NCBI GenBank assembly: GCA_020054865.1
Contig: JAIHAR010000019.1
Coordinates: 1 to 38,742 of the forward strand
Direction: 5' to 3'
Origin: Deferribacteraceae bacterium
GTDB lineage: Bacteria; Chrysiogenota; Deferribacteres; Deferribacterales; Deferrivibrionaceae
Length of the DNA stretch: 38,742 bases
Made by a program: the position numbers and the translations under genes. The notes below the pieces were generated by a model, which made no database searches, was not told the DNA's origin, and saw only the letters and a list, made by a program, of their open reading frames with translations. This document shows, in pieces, positions 1 through 10,489 of the stretch (the first letter of the stretch is position 1; the number at the start of each line of letters is the position of its first letter).

Positions 1-354
1 ATTTAATATGTCGTCGATGTTAAATACTTTAAAAAGCTTCTGCTCCTTTTTAGGAAACCTCAAAAGCCTTGAAGGGTTGTCTTCAATAAAACCCCTTTTC
101 ACAAGAAAACTGAAAAACGATTTCATACATGCAATTTTTCTCTCAATAGTAGATTTGCTGAGCCCTCTTTCATAAAGACTGTTTACAAATCCCCTAAGAC
201 TGTAATAAGAAATATCCTCGATGTTTTCTATATTTTTCAAATAAAGTATTAAATCATTTATATCGTTAAGATAAGATTTCAGGGTGTGCTCACTGTACCG
301 TTTTTCAACCTGCACAAAAACCGTAAACTTGCCTACAGCCTCTTCTATATTCAT
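1..354 (-). CDS. xerC: Tyrosine recombinase XerC/XerD, N-terminal part (cut by window edge)
   Basis: The visible 118 residues form the SAM-like core-binding domain of a Xer site-specific recombinase. They include the typical N-terminal pattern VEKRYSEHTLKSYLNDI, followed by GLSKSTIERKIACMKSFF and VKRGFIEDNPSRLLRFPKK. Xer recombinases resolve chromosome dimers at dif. The catalytic domain (R-K-H-R-H-Y) lies beyond the left edge and cannot be checked. The ATG overlaps the trmFO stop as ATGA (positions 351-354), so the two are probably translationally coupled. A topA-trmFO-xerC order is also known from Firmicutes, where hslVU often follows. XerC rather than XerD is chosen from this context only. 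Confidence 0.88.
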   Translation of the reverse strand, partial: MNIEEAVGKFTVFVQVEKRYSEHTLKSYLNDINDLILYLKNIENIEDISYYSLRGFVNSLYERGLSKSTIERKIACMKSFFSFLVKRGFIEDNPSRLLRFPKKEQKLFKVFNIDDILN

Positions 355-1673
355 AAATCAAGAGATTTCACATATTTTAGTAAATTGTCAAGTGCACGCT
401 GACTCATCAATGTTTTTTTCAATTTTTTGTCTCTTATCTTTTTCTCAAGTGGAGAAAGCATACCAAAATGAAAATTGCTTGGGGAAAATTCACCATCTTT
501 TTCAGTACTTACATAGTTTCCAAGAGCTCTCATAGCAGTATCCTCCGGCAAATTAAGCTCTTTTTTACCTTTTAAATTCAGATATAGGTCTATTGCAGCA
601 TTAAGTCCGCTTGCAATTGACTCCACATAGCCTTCTACCCCTGAAAGCTGGCCTGCAATATAAAGAAAATCAGATTCCAAATACCTGTAATTATGATTTA
701 ATTTGCCGGGGCTTCTTACATATGTATTTCTGTGGATTGAGCCATATCTTAAAAATTCTGCATTTTCAAGACCGGGTATCATTCTGAATACCCTTTTTTG
801 TTCACCTATTTTCATTTTTGTCTGAAATCCCACAATATTGTAAGCTGTACCTTCTTTATTCTCTTTTCTGAGCTGCACAACAGCATAATATTCTTTCCCA
901 GTTTCGGGATGCCGTAAACCAACAGGCCTCATAGGCCCAAAAGTGAGAGTCTTTTCCCCTCTTCTTGCCATCTCTTCAATAGGCATACATCTTTCAAAGA
1001 CCGCACCTTTTTCAAAATCTTTAAACTCAACCTTTTCTGCATTAATCAATTCATTGTAAAATTTGTAAAATTCATCCTTATCCATTGGACAGTTAAGGTA
1101 ATCAGCTTCACCTTTATCGTACCTGCTTTTAAAAAAGCACTTTTCGTAATCAATTGTTTCTGCATCCACTATGGGAGAAATTGCATCATAAAAATACAGC
1201 TTCGCATCAAAAAGATTTTTCAGTTTCTCAGCCATTTTTGATGATGTCAGCGGACCCGTTGCAATGATTGTAGGGATATCAAAATCAACTTCTGAAATTT
1301 CTTCCCTTATGACCATTATATTTGGATTATTCTCGATCATCTCTGTAATCCGGGACGCAAAATTTGTCCTGTCAACTGAAAGAGCACTGCCCGAAGGAAC
1401 TCTCGTCTTATGCGCAATATCAATAAGTGTGCTGTTGAGAAGCAAAAGTTCTGCCTTAAGAAGTCCGTTGGCTGTATCAAGAGATTCGGATTTTAGTGAG
1501 TTTGAACAAACCAGCTCTCCCAGAAGGTCTGTCTCATGTGCCTCGGTATTCTTTACCGGTCTCATTTCATATAAGCTTACTTTAATCCCTTTTGACGCAA
1601 GGAAAAGTGCCGCTTCGCTGCCGGCAAGCCCTCCCCCGATAACTATTACATCAGGCTTTTGGAATAATTTCAT
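351..1673 (-). CDS. trmFO: Methylenetetrahydrofolate-tRNA-(uracil-5-)-methyltransferase TrmFO
   Basis: This is the folate- and FAD-dependent enzyme that makes m5U54 (ribothymidine) in the T-loop of tRNA. The 440-residue length is normal for the family. An FAD-binding GGGLAG motif sits at residues 13-18 after a beta strand. The family signatures YEMRP, CSNSLKS, ATGPLTS, FGPMRPVGL and GSIHRNTYV are all present, as is the C-terminal SPSNFHFGMLSP. The gene starts 23 bp inside topA and ends in an ATGA overlap with xerC. No in-frame later start is convincing, because the FAD motif lies so close to the N-terminus. Cytosolic. Confidence 0.96.
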   Translation of the reverse strand: MKLFQKPDVIVIGGGLAGSEAALFLASKGIKVSLYEMRPVKNTEAHETDLLGELVCSNSLKSESLDTANGLLKAELLLLNSTLIDIAHKTRVPSGSALSVDRTNFASRITEMIENNPNIMVIREEISEVDFDIPTIIATGPLTSSKMAEKLKNLFDAKLYFYDAISPIVDAETIDYEKCFFKSRYDKGEADYLNCPMDKDEFYKFYNELINAEKVEFKDFEKGAVFERCMPIEEMARRGEKTLTFGPMRPVGLRHPETGKEYYAVVQLRKENKEGTAYNIVGFQTKMKIGEQKRVFRMIPGLENAEFLRYGSIHRNTYVRSPGKLNHNYRYLESDFLYIAGQLSGVEGYVESIASGLNAAIDLYLNLKGKKELNLPEDTAMRALGNYVSTEKDGEFSPSNFHFGMLSPLEKKIRDKKLKKTLMSQRALDNLLKYVKSLDL

Positions 1674-3999
1674 TGTCTTCTGTTTTTATAGCAGATTTGG
1701 TATTTTTACATTCCGGATAATTCTTACAGGCAAAAAACATCCCTCGCCTGCTCTTTTTTAATACCATTTCAGCTCCACACTTTTCACACTTTAATTTTGC
1801 AACTTTCAGGATGAGAGCCTTAAGATTTCCTTCCTGATCAACGGTAATATTTGAGGTAAATTTACATTCTGGATAATTGCTGCAGCCTGCAAACATACCA
1901 TTTCTGCCGGCTTTTACCACAAGCTCTTTGCCACATTCCGGGCATTTGTCATTTAATTTATCATCCTTATTCAAGACAATGAAACTACCATCAGGCTTTC
2001 TTACAAAGTTTTTTATGTTTTTGCATTCAGGATATCCTGAGCATGCAAGAATCTCCCCAAATCTGCTCCTTTTAAATACAAGCATATTGCCGCACTTTTC
2101 ACAAGCAATCCCTGATTCTTCATAAGGCACGGTTTCTATCAGTTCTATCTTTCCATTCTCAAGCCTTTTATAATTTGATGTAAAACTGCACTCAGGATAT
2201 GTACTGCATGCGACAAAAGGTCCATTTTTGCCGTATTTAATTACAAGTTCATTTCCACATTTGGGGCATTTCATATCCTTTAATGTAAGATTCATTTTAA
2301 GGTGCTTTGTTGCTTCACTTAATTCCGGCGCAAATTTATTATAAAATTCTCTTAGCGCATCCTTCCAGTCGAGTTTGCCTTCCTCAATCTCATCAAGCTC
2401 CTCTTCCATCCTCGCCGTAAAGTTTACTTCAAATATATCATTAAAGTTGGTTACCAACAGACTGTTTACTATCCTCCCAAGCTCGGTTGGGAATAATTTT
2501 TTCTGGTTATTTACTACGTAATCCCTTTCAAGCAAAGTAGATATAATGCTTGCATAAGTACTTGGTCTTCCTATCCCTTTTTGTTCCAGAGTTTTTACAA
2601 GCGTCGCTTCAGAATATCTCGGTGGAGGGGTCGTAAAATTTTGTTTGGGCTCATACCTATTTACAGTAAGTTTATCATTTTCACTCAAGTCATAAAATAA
2701 ATTTTCTTCTTCCTGACCATTTTCTTCAGGAGCCTCTGTATACACTTTGGTAAAACCTGCAAATTTTAAGACCTTGCCTGAAGCTTTGAATTCATAATCT
2801 CCAACATTGATAAACACACTTGTGGAATAATATTCGGCATCAGCCATCTGGCTTGCTATAAATCTTTGCCATACAAGATTATATAATTTAAACTGGTCAG
2901 GATTCAAAAAATTCTTTAAACTTTCAGGTGTTCTCAAAGGGTCGGTAGGCCTTATTGCCTCGTGGGCATCCTGTATCTTTGTCGCAGAAGCAGAACCTTT
3001 TTTCTTGGTATTATCAACAAACTCATCTCCAAAAGCATTTTTAATATAATCTTTAGCCGCTTTTACAGATTCTTCAGATACCCTCGTGGAGTCAGTACGC
3101 ATATATGTTATAAGGCCAACCGGGCCTTCGTTCGGTAAGTCAACCCCCTCATAAAGTTGCTGGGCTATCATCATTGTTTTCTTTGCTGAAAAGCCAAGTT
3201 TCCTGATTGCTTCCTGCTGGAGTCTTGAGGTGATAAATGGCAGAGGTGCAGAAGATTTTACTGTCTTCTTGTCTATTTTAGCGATTTCAGGCTCATTTAC
3301 TTTTAATTCATCAAGTACCCTGTCGCATTCATTTTTATTTTTTATTTCAAATGTTTTGCCATTTTTCTTCTCAAGTCTTGCTTTGATAATAAAGTCTTCC
3401 AGATTAAAATAACCTGTTATTGTCCAGTATTCCTTTGGGACAAACTTTTCAATCTCATCTTCCCTTTCACAAATAAGCCTTAAGGCCACTGACTGTACCC
3501 TTCCGGCAGACAAACCGTATTTCAAAGGCTTCCACAATAAAGGACTCACCATATAACCCACAATCCTGTCAAGAATCCTTCTGGATTGTTGTGCATTAAC
3601 CCGGTTGATATTTATTTCACTCGGGTTTGCTATCCCTTCAGTTACCCCTTTTTTAGTGATTTCATTAAACTGAACTCTGTATATATTCTTTGCTTTTTTC
3701 TTTATCTCTTCGCTTATATGCCACGCTATCGCCTCACCTTCACGGTCCGGGTCTGGAGCAAGATAAATATTTTTTGCATTTTCAGCCTCTTTTTTAAGCT
3801 GGTCGATAACCTTTTTCTTCCCCTTTATAATTTTATACACAGGGGTAAAGTCATTTTCTATATCGACGCCCAATTCCTTTTCAGGTAAATCCTTTACGTG
3901 ACCAACACTTGCAAGAACTTTAAAATCCTTGCCAAGGTATTTTTCTATAGTCCTTGCCTTGGCAGGGGACTCAACAATTACCAGATTATTTTTTGACAT
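1651..3999 (-). CDS. topA: DNA topoisomerase I (type IA)
   Basis: TopA relaxes negative supercoils through a 5'-phosphotyrosine intermediate. At 782 residues it has the Toprim start (ESPAKA at 10-15) and the acidic metal site DPDREGE at 83-89. The catalytic tyrosine is Tyr299 in TYMRTDSTRVS. The C-terminal tail carries four CxxC...CxYPEC zinc ribbons from residue 578 to near the end, one more than the three in E. coli TopA. The ATG has GAGG upstream. It lies 17 nt after smg and overlaps trmFO by 23 bp, in the conserved dprA-smg-topA order. Confidence 0.97.
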   Translation of the reverse strand: MSKNNLVIVESPAKARTIEKYLGKDFKVLASVGHVKDLPEKELGVDIENDFTPVYKIIKGKKKVIDQLKKEAENAKNIYLAPDPDREGEAIAWHISEEIKKKAKNIYRVQFNEITKKGVTEGIANPSEININRVNAQQSRRILDRIVGYMVSPLLWKPLKYGLSAGRVQSVALRLICEREDEIEKFVPKEYWTITGYFNLEDFIIKARLEKKNGKTFEIKNKNECDRVLDELKVNEPEIAKIDKKTVKSSAPLPFITSRLQQEAIRKLGFSAKKTMMIAQQLYEGVDLPNEGPVGLITYMRTDSTRVSEESVKAAKDYIKNAFGDEFVDNTKKKGSASATKIQDAHEAIRPTDPLRTPESLKNFLNPDQFKLYNLVWQRFIASQMADAEYYSTSVFINVGDYEFKASGKVLKFAGFTKVYTEAPEENGQEEENLFYDLSENDKLTVNRYEPKQNFTTPPPRYSEATLVKTLEQKGIGRPSTYASIISTLLERDYVVNNQKKLFPTELGRIVNSLLVTNFNDIFEVNFTARMEEELDEIEEGKLDWKDALREFYNKFAPELSEATKHLKMNLTLKDMKCPKCGNELVIKYGKNGPFVACSTYPECSFTSNYKRLENGKIELIETVPYEESGIACEKCGNMLVFKRSRFGEILACSGYPECKNIKNFVRKPDGSFIVLNKDDKLNDKCPECGKELVVKAGRNGMFAGCSNYPECKFTSNITVDQEGNLKALILKVAKLKCEKCGAEMVLKKSRRGMFFACKNYPECKNTKSAIKTEDNEIIPKA

Positions 4000-4016
4000 T
4001 GAAAAACCTCAGACTG

Positions 4017-4433
4017 TTAATTAATAGGATCTTCTTCAGATTTTACATCCTGCTTTAAAAGAGATTTCTTTTCAAGAAGTGTATATAAAATTATCTGTTT
4101 TATGTTTTCTGCATCAATTTTCGAGATCTCTGCATCCATTGCCTTTTCAATTACTTCTTCCATAGCAATCAAATCGAGAAACCCTGTAAGCATAAGCTTT
4201 TGAAGATAAAGCATGGCATCCTGAGTAAGCTTATTCCTCTCTGAAACACAAAACTGCCTTATAATTGGTACACCTTCATAAGTATCAAAATCAAGCATCG
4301 ACAAGGTTTGCCTGATCTCATAGTCATCAAAACCGGTACTGTATAAAAAGTCGGCAATGTCCTGCTCATTTACAAAAGTATTAGAATCTATAAAATCCAT
4401 TATAAGATTCAATGCAACAACCAATTTATCCAT
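4017..4433 (-). CDS. smg: Smg family protein (DUF494)
   Basis: This small acidic protein of about 138 residues resembles the DUF494/Smg family, usually found between dprA and topA in proteobacteria; the same position holds here. Its biochemical role is not established. I start it at the ATG at 4433 (MDKLVVALNLIMDFID), which has a GGGGTG ribosome site just upstream and matches the usual family N-terminus. A longer frame from 4484 would overlap dprA and has no better ribosome site. The sequence is mostly helical, with a repeated pattern (EQDIADFLYSTGFDDYEI) reminiscent of a winged-helix-like domain. Confidence 0.8.
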   Translation of the reverse strand: MDKLVVALNLIMDFIDSNTFVNEQDIADFLYSTGFDDYEIRQTLSMLDFDTYEGVPIIRQFCVSERNKLTQDAMLYLQKLMLTGFLDLIAMEEVIEKAMDAEISKIDAENIKQIILYTLLEKKSLLKQDVKSEEDPIN

Positions 4434-4458
4434 TTTCACCCCGCTAAATGTAAGTGAA

Positions 4459-5517
4459 TTAATATATATAATATTTTCCGTCAAGCCCTCTTTTTATAAA
4501 ACCTTCCATTTCAAGCTCCGTCAGTATAGCCATAATTTCCATAAACTCCATTTTGGCTTTTATTACCAGCTCGTTGGAAGTAGAAGGCTCACGTGCTATA
4601 ATATCGTATATTGTTTTATTTTTTTCTGTCAGCCCTATAATATTATCTGACTGCTTTTTGTCAATTATTTTTAATTCCTTAAACAGCTGTGGCGTATTCT
4701 CTATAATATCAAGATAATTTTCGACCAGATGTGCCCCGCTCTTTAGTAAAAAATTTGTCGCTGTATTGATGGAATCAGGAAATGCAGGCACTGCATAAAG
4801 CTCCCTGTTTTGCTCAAGTGCAAGCTTTGCTGTAATAAGAGAGCCGCTCTTTTTGGAAGCCTCTACCACAAGAGTCCCCATACTCAGGCCACTTATTATC
4901 CGATTTCTTTTGGGGAAATTATACCGGTTAGGTGGCTCATTAAGCCAATACTCTGATAGTATTACACCATTTTTCAATATCTTTTTCAAATACCGTTTAT
5001 TGCTGGCAGGATAAACTGTCAAAAGTCCGCACCCAAACACAGCAGTCGTGCTCCCTTTTTCAACTGCCCCTATGTGGGCATGAATATCTATTCCAGCTGC
5101 AAAACCGCTTACCACATTTATCCCTGCTTCTGCCAAATCCTTTGCTATCTTATAAGAAAAATTTTTTGCTCTTTCAGTTGATTTTCTTGAACCAACAATA
5201 GAAATTTTGGGTTTTGATAATAAGTCAATGTTGCCGTAAGCAAAAAGAAAAATGGGTGGGTCATAAATATTTTTTAATTCTGCCGGATAATCCTTATCTT
5301 CTAATGTAAAAACCTTTATTCCGTGCTTGGTGATAAGCTTTAACTCTTCATCTACAAAATCATCTTCCAGGTCTTTTATTTTCACAATTTTTTCAGCAAT
5401 ATCCTCTTTTATGCCAATTTCAACAAGTTCATCTTTTTTAAATTCCCTGTCAAATGTCCCGAAATGCTCAAAAATTGAAAAAACCTGCCTGTCAGATAAC
5501 CCCTTTATCCTTTTCAA
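4459..5517 (-). CDS. dprA: DNA-processing protein DprA
   Basis: DprA binds incoming single-stranded DNA and loads RecA during natural transformation. The extended Rossmann fold is clear: GSRKST at 109-114, SGFAAGID at 137-144, then FGCGL, YP, LSEY, FPKRNRIISGLS and EASKKSGSLITA. A C-terminal winged-helix (DML1-like) segment covers about 290-352. The start is uncertain. The frame opens with TTG at 5517, without a clear Shine-Dalgarno. In-frame codons upstream (INFELIKKYFKL) look like more of the DprA N-terminus but offer no ATG or GTG. It lies 34 nt after the amidohydrolase stop and 25 nt before smg. Confidence 0.92.
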   Translation of the reverse strand: MKRIKGLSDRQVFSIFEHFGTFDREFKKDELVEIGIKEDIAEKIVKIKDLEDDFVDEELKLITKHGIKVFTLEDKDYPAELKNIYDPPIFLFAYGNIDLLSKPKISIVGSRKSTERAKNFSYKIAKDLAEAGINVVSGFAAGIDIHAHIGAVEKGSTTAVFGCGLLTVYPASNKRYLKKILKNGVILSEYWLNEPPNRYNFPKRNRIISGLSMGTLVVEASKKSGSLITAKLALEQNRELYAVPAFPDSINTATNFLLKSGAHLVENYLDIIENTPQLFKELKIIDKKQSDNIIGLTEKNKTIYDIIAREPSTSNELVIKAKMEFMEIMAILTELEMEGFIKRGLDGKYYIY

Positions 5518-5551
5518 CTTAAAATATTTTTTTATAAGCTCAAAGTTTATA

Positions 5552-6673
5552 TCACACCCCGGCAGTCAAAATTTTAAGCCATAAATAAACTGCTTCGTAA
5601 AGAGGCTCTACGGTCACGCAAAAATTTTTATTGTGTATGGAAACTATCTCTTGAGAACGCCTTATACCAAATTTGATAAACAAAGCTGGAGCAAATTCAT
5701 TGTAAAAACAAAAATCTTCGCCCCCCATGGATAAGTGTTGCGACGGATAAAAAGTAAACCTGTCATTCGATAAAATATTTTTAATCTTGCATGACAGGTT
5801 CTTATCGTTTGTTACTGGTTTTGTACCGTCATCAATATCAATTCGGCTCTTAGTCCCAAAAAATACGTCAACCGAATCAAGAAGTTTTTTCAGTTTACTT
5901 TCAATAATATGGTTTACTTCTTCATCAAAAAACCTGAAAGTACCTTTTATTTTGACAAATTCAGGTATTATATTGCATGCGCTCCCCCCGCTGATAGCAC
6001 CAAATGTAATAACAGCATTTTTTAACGGGTCAACCATTCTTGAGACAATACTTTGAGCACCTGTAATAAAATTTGAAGCCGCTGCTATCGTGTCAACCCC
6101 CAGATGAGGATAAGCCGCATGGGTACTTTTACCGGTTATTTCAATGTCAAAATGCCTTGCACCAGCCATAACTGAAACAGGCTCAACATAAATTTCCCCA
6201 ATATACAGCTCAGGGTCAACATGCAAACCATAAATTTCAGCCACATCATCCATGCAACCGTTTTCAATCATAAACCTTGCGCCGCTTACAACCTCCTCAG
6301 CAGGTTGAAAAATAAATCTCAGATTAGTCCCAATACTGATATTCTCTTTTTTTATTATCTTTATTGTCTCAAGAAGCGCAGCTGTATGAAAATGGTGACC
6401 ACAAAGATGCCTGTAAACAGATTTTTCATCGTTAAAAGGCAAAGCATCAATATCTGCCCTGATGGCAATGGTTTTGTCCTTCCCAGAATCTATTGTCCCA
6501 AAACATCCGGTCTTTAAATTCGTAAATTCAAAAACCCCTGCAGAAGTTAACTCAGAAACTATATACTCAGTCGTCTTGAATTCTTTAAACGAAGGCTCTG
6601 CCAGCTCTTCAAGGACCTTCAGGGTATTTGCTATTTGTTTTGAATGTTTTCTGACTATCTCGTACAAATTCAT
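5552..6673 (-). CDS. M20D-type amidohydrolase / N-acyl amino acid deacylase-like peptidase
   Basis: This 373-residue metallohydrolase belongs to the hippuricase/ILR1-like M20D family, which cleaves N-acyl amino acids or related amides. The five expected metal ligands are present: Cys91 and His93 in CGHHFH, the second Glu of FQPAEE, His in GLHVDP and a C-terminal His in SIHNKNF. The lid-domain motif GKSTHAAYPHLGVD is also present. The normally invariant Asp of the CGHD motif is His94 here. It follows the M24 aminopeptidase with a TAATG overlap, suggesting a shared role in peptide or amino acid salvage. The natural substrate cannot be told from sequence. Confidence 0.87.
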   Translation of the reverse strand: MNLYEIVRKHSKQIANTLKVLEELAEPSFKEFKTTEYIVSELTSAGVFEFTNLKTGCFGTIDSGKDKTIAIRADIDALPFNDEKSVYRHLCGHHFHTAALLETIKIIKKENISIGTNLRFIFQPAEEVVSGARFMIENGCMDDVAEIYGLHVDPELYIGEIYVEPVSVMAGARHFDIEITGKSTHAAYPHLGVDTIAAASNFITGAQSIVSRMVDPLKNAVITFGAISGGSACNIIPEFVKIKGTFRFFDEEVNHIIESKLKKLLDSVDVFFGTKSRIDIDDGTKPVTNDKNLSCKIKNILSNDRFTFYPSQHLSMGGEDFCFYNEFAPALFIKFGIRRSQEIVSIHNKNFCVTVEPLYEAVYLWLKILTAGV

Positions 6674-7854
6674 TATACATTTATAATGTCAAAGTTATTT
6701 CCGGTAAGTGAAACACCACCGTTTTCAGTAACAACAAATGTATTTTCTATCCCCACCATACCAAAACCTTCTATCCCCTTTTTAGGCTCAATTGCCATTA
6801 CAACATTTTTTTCCAAAGGCTCCTTAAAACCTTTCGCAATAACTGGATATTCATCTATAACAAGCCCTATCCCGTGCCCCAAAAATTTTACTTTGTTAGG
6901 GCCAAAACCCATAAAATTTATGTCAAATTCTTCATCTACCTTATTCATCACTTTCAAATAGATCTCTTCAGGGATATTGCCAGGCCTCAGCATTTCAGCC
7001 ACCATATTTTGTATCTCCACACATCTTTTATGGTAATCGTATGCTTGCTGAGGAATTTTTCCATATGCATAAATAGATGTTTTGTCGGTATGGTAGCCTT
7101 CATAGTTGCAGCCGGTATCAACAAGGACAACAGAATTTTTCTTAAGTTTTTTTTGAAAACTGCCAAATAGCGGAACAGCAGGACTAAGCCCTCTTATCCC
7201 TGCAGGGCCATCAAATGAATTATAGTAGTTGCCACTTTCATCAAAACATATATTACCAAGATAAAGCTCTGCATTAAACGAACCCATCCTCGTAATCCCA
7301 AAACTGCCCAACTCAATAGCAGACTGCAAAAGTTTTGCTCCAAACAAAGCCTCTGAAATATCTTCAACAAGAATTTTAGGCGCTACTTCATCCATAAATT
7401 TTCTATGAATTTCGCCTGCTTTTTTCATAAGTTCAAGTTCAAAATCGGTTTTTACCGCTCTGCTTTTTGCAACTGCCATATCAAGAGATTTGAATTTTTT
7501 GGCATTAAAATATTTATTAAATCGTTCAAGATGTGCCACAGGCACCACCTCTTTTTCAATATGCACCGTTTGAAACTCATACCCTATATCTTCAGCAATA
7601 TCCCTGAAACTGTTTATTTTGACAATTTTTTCAAATCTTGACTCTTCCAAAGCTCGTTCATAACTTTTTCTTACATACAACACAGGCTCATTGTCTCTTG
7701 GAATATAAAAGACACCATTTTGCATTGTCCCGGTAAAATAGTACATATTCAATTTGCCAAATATAAAGCAAGCTTCCCAGTCGGGGTCAATTTCCGAAAG
7801 ATTCTTTTTAAACCTGTTTAATCTTAAATCTAATTCGCCTTTTGAAACAATCAT
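6673..7854 (-). CDS. M24 family aminopeptidase (Xaa-Pro aminopeptidase-like)
   Basis: This 393-residue 'pita-bread' metallopeptidase probably removes N-terminal residues before proline or acts on a related dipeptide. The N-terminal creatinase-like domain spans about 1-140. The C-terminal M24 domain carries the metal ligands in order: VDTG (Asp), YHTDKTS (Asp), GHGIGL (His), AIEPKKG (Glu) and GIENTF (Glu). Both ends overlap neighbours by one base (TAATG), first with the sigma factor upstream and then with the amidohydrolase downstream. The exact specificity (PepP, PepQ or another M24B member) is open. Confidence 0.87.
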   Translation of the reverse strand: MIVSKGELDLRLNRFKKNLSEIDPDWEACFIFGKLNMYYFTGTMQNGVFYIPRDNEPVLYVRKSYERALEESRFEKIVKINSFRDIAEDIGYEFQTVHIEKEVVPVAHLERFNKYFNAKKFKSLDMAVAKSRAVKTDFELELMKKAGEIHRKFMDEVAPKILVEDISEALFGAKLLQSAIELGSFGITRMGSFNAELYLGNICFDESGNYYNSFDGPAGIRGLSPAVPLFGSFQKKLKKNSVVLVDTGCNYEGYHTDKTSIYAYGKIPQQAYDYHKRCVEIQNMVAEMLRPGNIPEEIYLKVMNKVDEEFDINFMGFGPNKVKFLGHGIGLVIDEYPVIAKGFKEPLEKNVVMAIEPKKGIEGFGMVGIENTFVVTENGGVSLTGNNFDIINV

Positions 7855-8789
7855 TACATTAACTCCTCAACTTTGATATTTTTTGTCTTTATGAAATTTT
7901 TAAGTTTGCCAAGAGCACGTTTTTCAATCTGTCTCACCCTCTCTCTTGTAATCCCCAAATCATCGCCTATTGCTTCCAGTGTCTCCTGCTCATCACTATT
8001 TAGTCCGTAGCGCCTTGCAATAATCTCCCTCTCTGTTTCAGTAAGAAACTCCATCCATTTCATAATAAGCGCCTTAAGGCTCTTTGATTCAACAATCTTA
8101 TAAGGGTCGAGGTTAGTGTTCTCATCAGGAATTATTTCATGAAGTGTGGCATTATCCCCTTCGCCAATCCCCTTATCAAGAGAAGTATCCTGCTGCAGTG
8201 CATCAAAGACCTTTTTTAATGTAGAAAGAGTCATTTTGCAGGCAGTTGAAAGTTCAAGCATAGTAGGTTCGCGCCCTTTTTTCTGCTGAAACTCCGCCTG
8301 TACTCTCAATACTCTATTTATGTTTTCTGTCATATGAACAGGTATCCTCACTGTCCTGCACTGATTGGTAATTGCCCTTTCAATCGCCTGTCTTATCCAC
8401 CAGGTAGCATAAGTACTGAACTTAAAGCCTTTCTTGTAATCAAACTTTTCGACTGCTTTTAAAAGCCCTATATTCCCTTCATTGACAATATCTTCAAGCG
8501 CAAGCCCTTTGCCCAGATATTTTTTGGCTATAGATATGACCAGTCTCAGATTGGCCTTAACCATTTTTTCTTTTGCTTGAAGATTCCCTTTCTGTATCTC
8601 TTTTGAAAGAGCAATTTCTTCTTCTTTGGTTAAAAGCGGGATACTTGCTATCTCATTGAGATATATTTTGAATACTTCGAGGTCTTTACTTTCTATTTCT
8701 TGCAAAGATTCACTGTCACAATTATCAAGCTCATCTGAGTCAACTTCAGAAATTTCAGGAATTAAGTCGTCTTTAAATTCCTCATTCAT
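7854..8789 (-). CDS. rpoS: RpoS-like group 2 sigma-70 factor
   Basis: At 311 residues this sigma factor lacks the long region 1.1 and non-conserved region of RpoD. It keeps region 1.2 ([22 protein letters not shown]), region 2 ([17 protein letters not shown] and [17 protein letters not shown]), region 3 and region 4 with the helix-turn-helix [16 protein letters not shown]. The N-terminus is short and very acidic. It sits directly after pcm, as in the surE-pcm-nlpD-rpoS neighbourhood of gamma-proteobacteria and similar delta-proteobacterial loci, which favours a general stress/stationary-phase role over a second RpoD. The ATG has a GGGGGAAAG ribosome site. Confidence 0.85.
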   Translation of the reverse strand: MNEEFKDDLIPEISEVDSDELDNCDSESLQEIESKDLEVFKIYLNEIASIPLLTKEEEIALSKEIQKGNLQAKEKMVKANLRLVISIAKKYLGKGLALEDIVNEGNIGLLKAVEKFDYKKGFKFSTYATWWIRQAIERAITNQCRTVRIPVHMTENINRVLRVQAEFQQKKGREPTMLELSTACKMTLSTLKKVFDALQQDTSLDKGIGEGDNATLHEIIPDENTNLDPYKIVESKSLKALIMKWMEFLTETEREIIARRYGLNSDEQETLEAIGDDLGITRERVRQIEKRALGKLKNFIKTKNIKVEELM

Positions 8790-8839
8790 GCTTTCCCCCG
8801 GACAATTAGAGCAAAAAAATCATCAAAAGGCAACAGGAA

Positions 8840-8868
8840 ATTATAAAGTTTACAATTTATTTAATAAA
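8840..8868 (-). promoter_or_regulatory. Possible sigma70-type promoter of the RpoS-like gene
   Basis: On the minus strand TTTATT (8863-8868) and TATAAT (8840-8845) are 17 nt apart, in the 88-nt gap between pcm and the sigma factor gene. The -10 is perfect and the -35 is weak. It could give the sigma gene its own transcription inside the run. Confidence 0.35.
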
Positions 8869-8877
8869 ATTCGCTTG

Positions 8878-10439
<1,562 letters not shown>

Positions 10440-10454
10440 TTATTGCGATTGTTG

Positions 10455-10483
10455 TTGATTTGGACCATTTGATGTTGTAAAAG
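10455..10483 (+). promoter_or_regulatory. Possible promoter of the plus-strand operon, close to a leaderless start
   Basis: TTGATT (10455-10460) and TAAAAG (10478-10483) have a 17-nt spacer. The predicted transcription start would fall at or next to the ATG at 10490. No Shine-Dalgarno precedes that ATG, so a leaderless mRNA is possible. Confidence 0.3.
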
Positions 10484-10489
10484 ATTTAT

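Noticed and set aside
284-535. Plus-strand open frame over the xerC/trmFO junction
   Set aside because: It lies antisense to two clear genes, has no family motifs, and its composition is that of a reverse-frame shadow.
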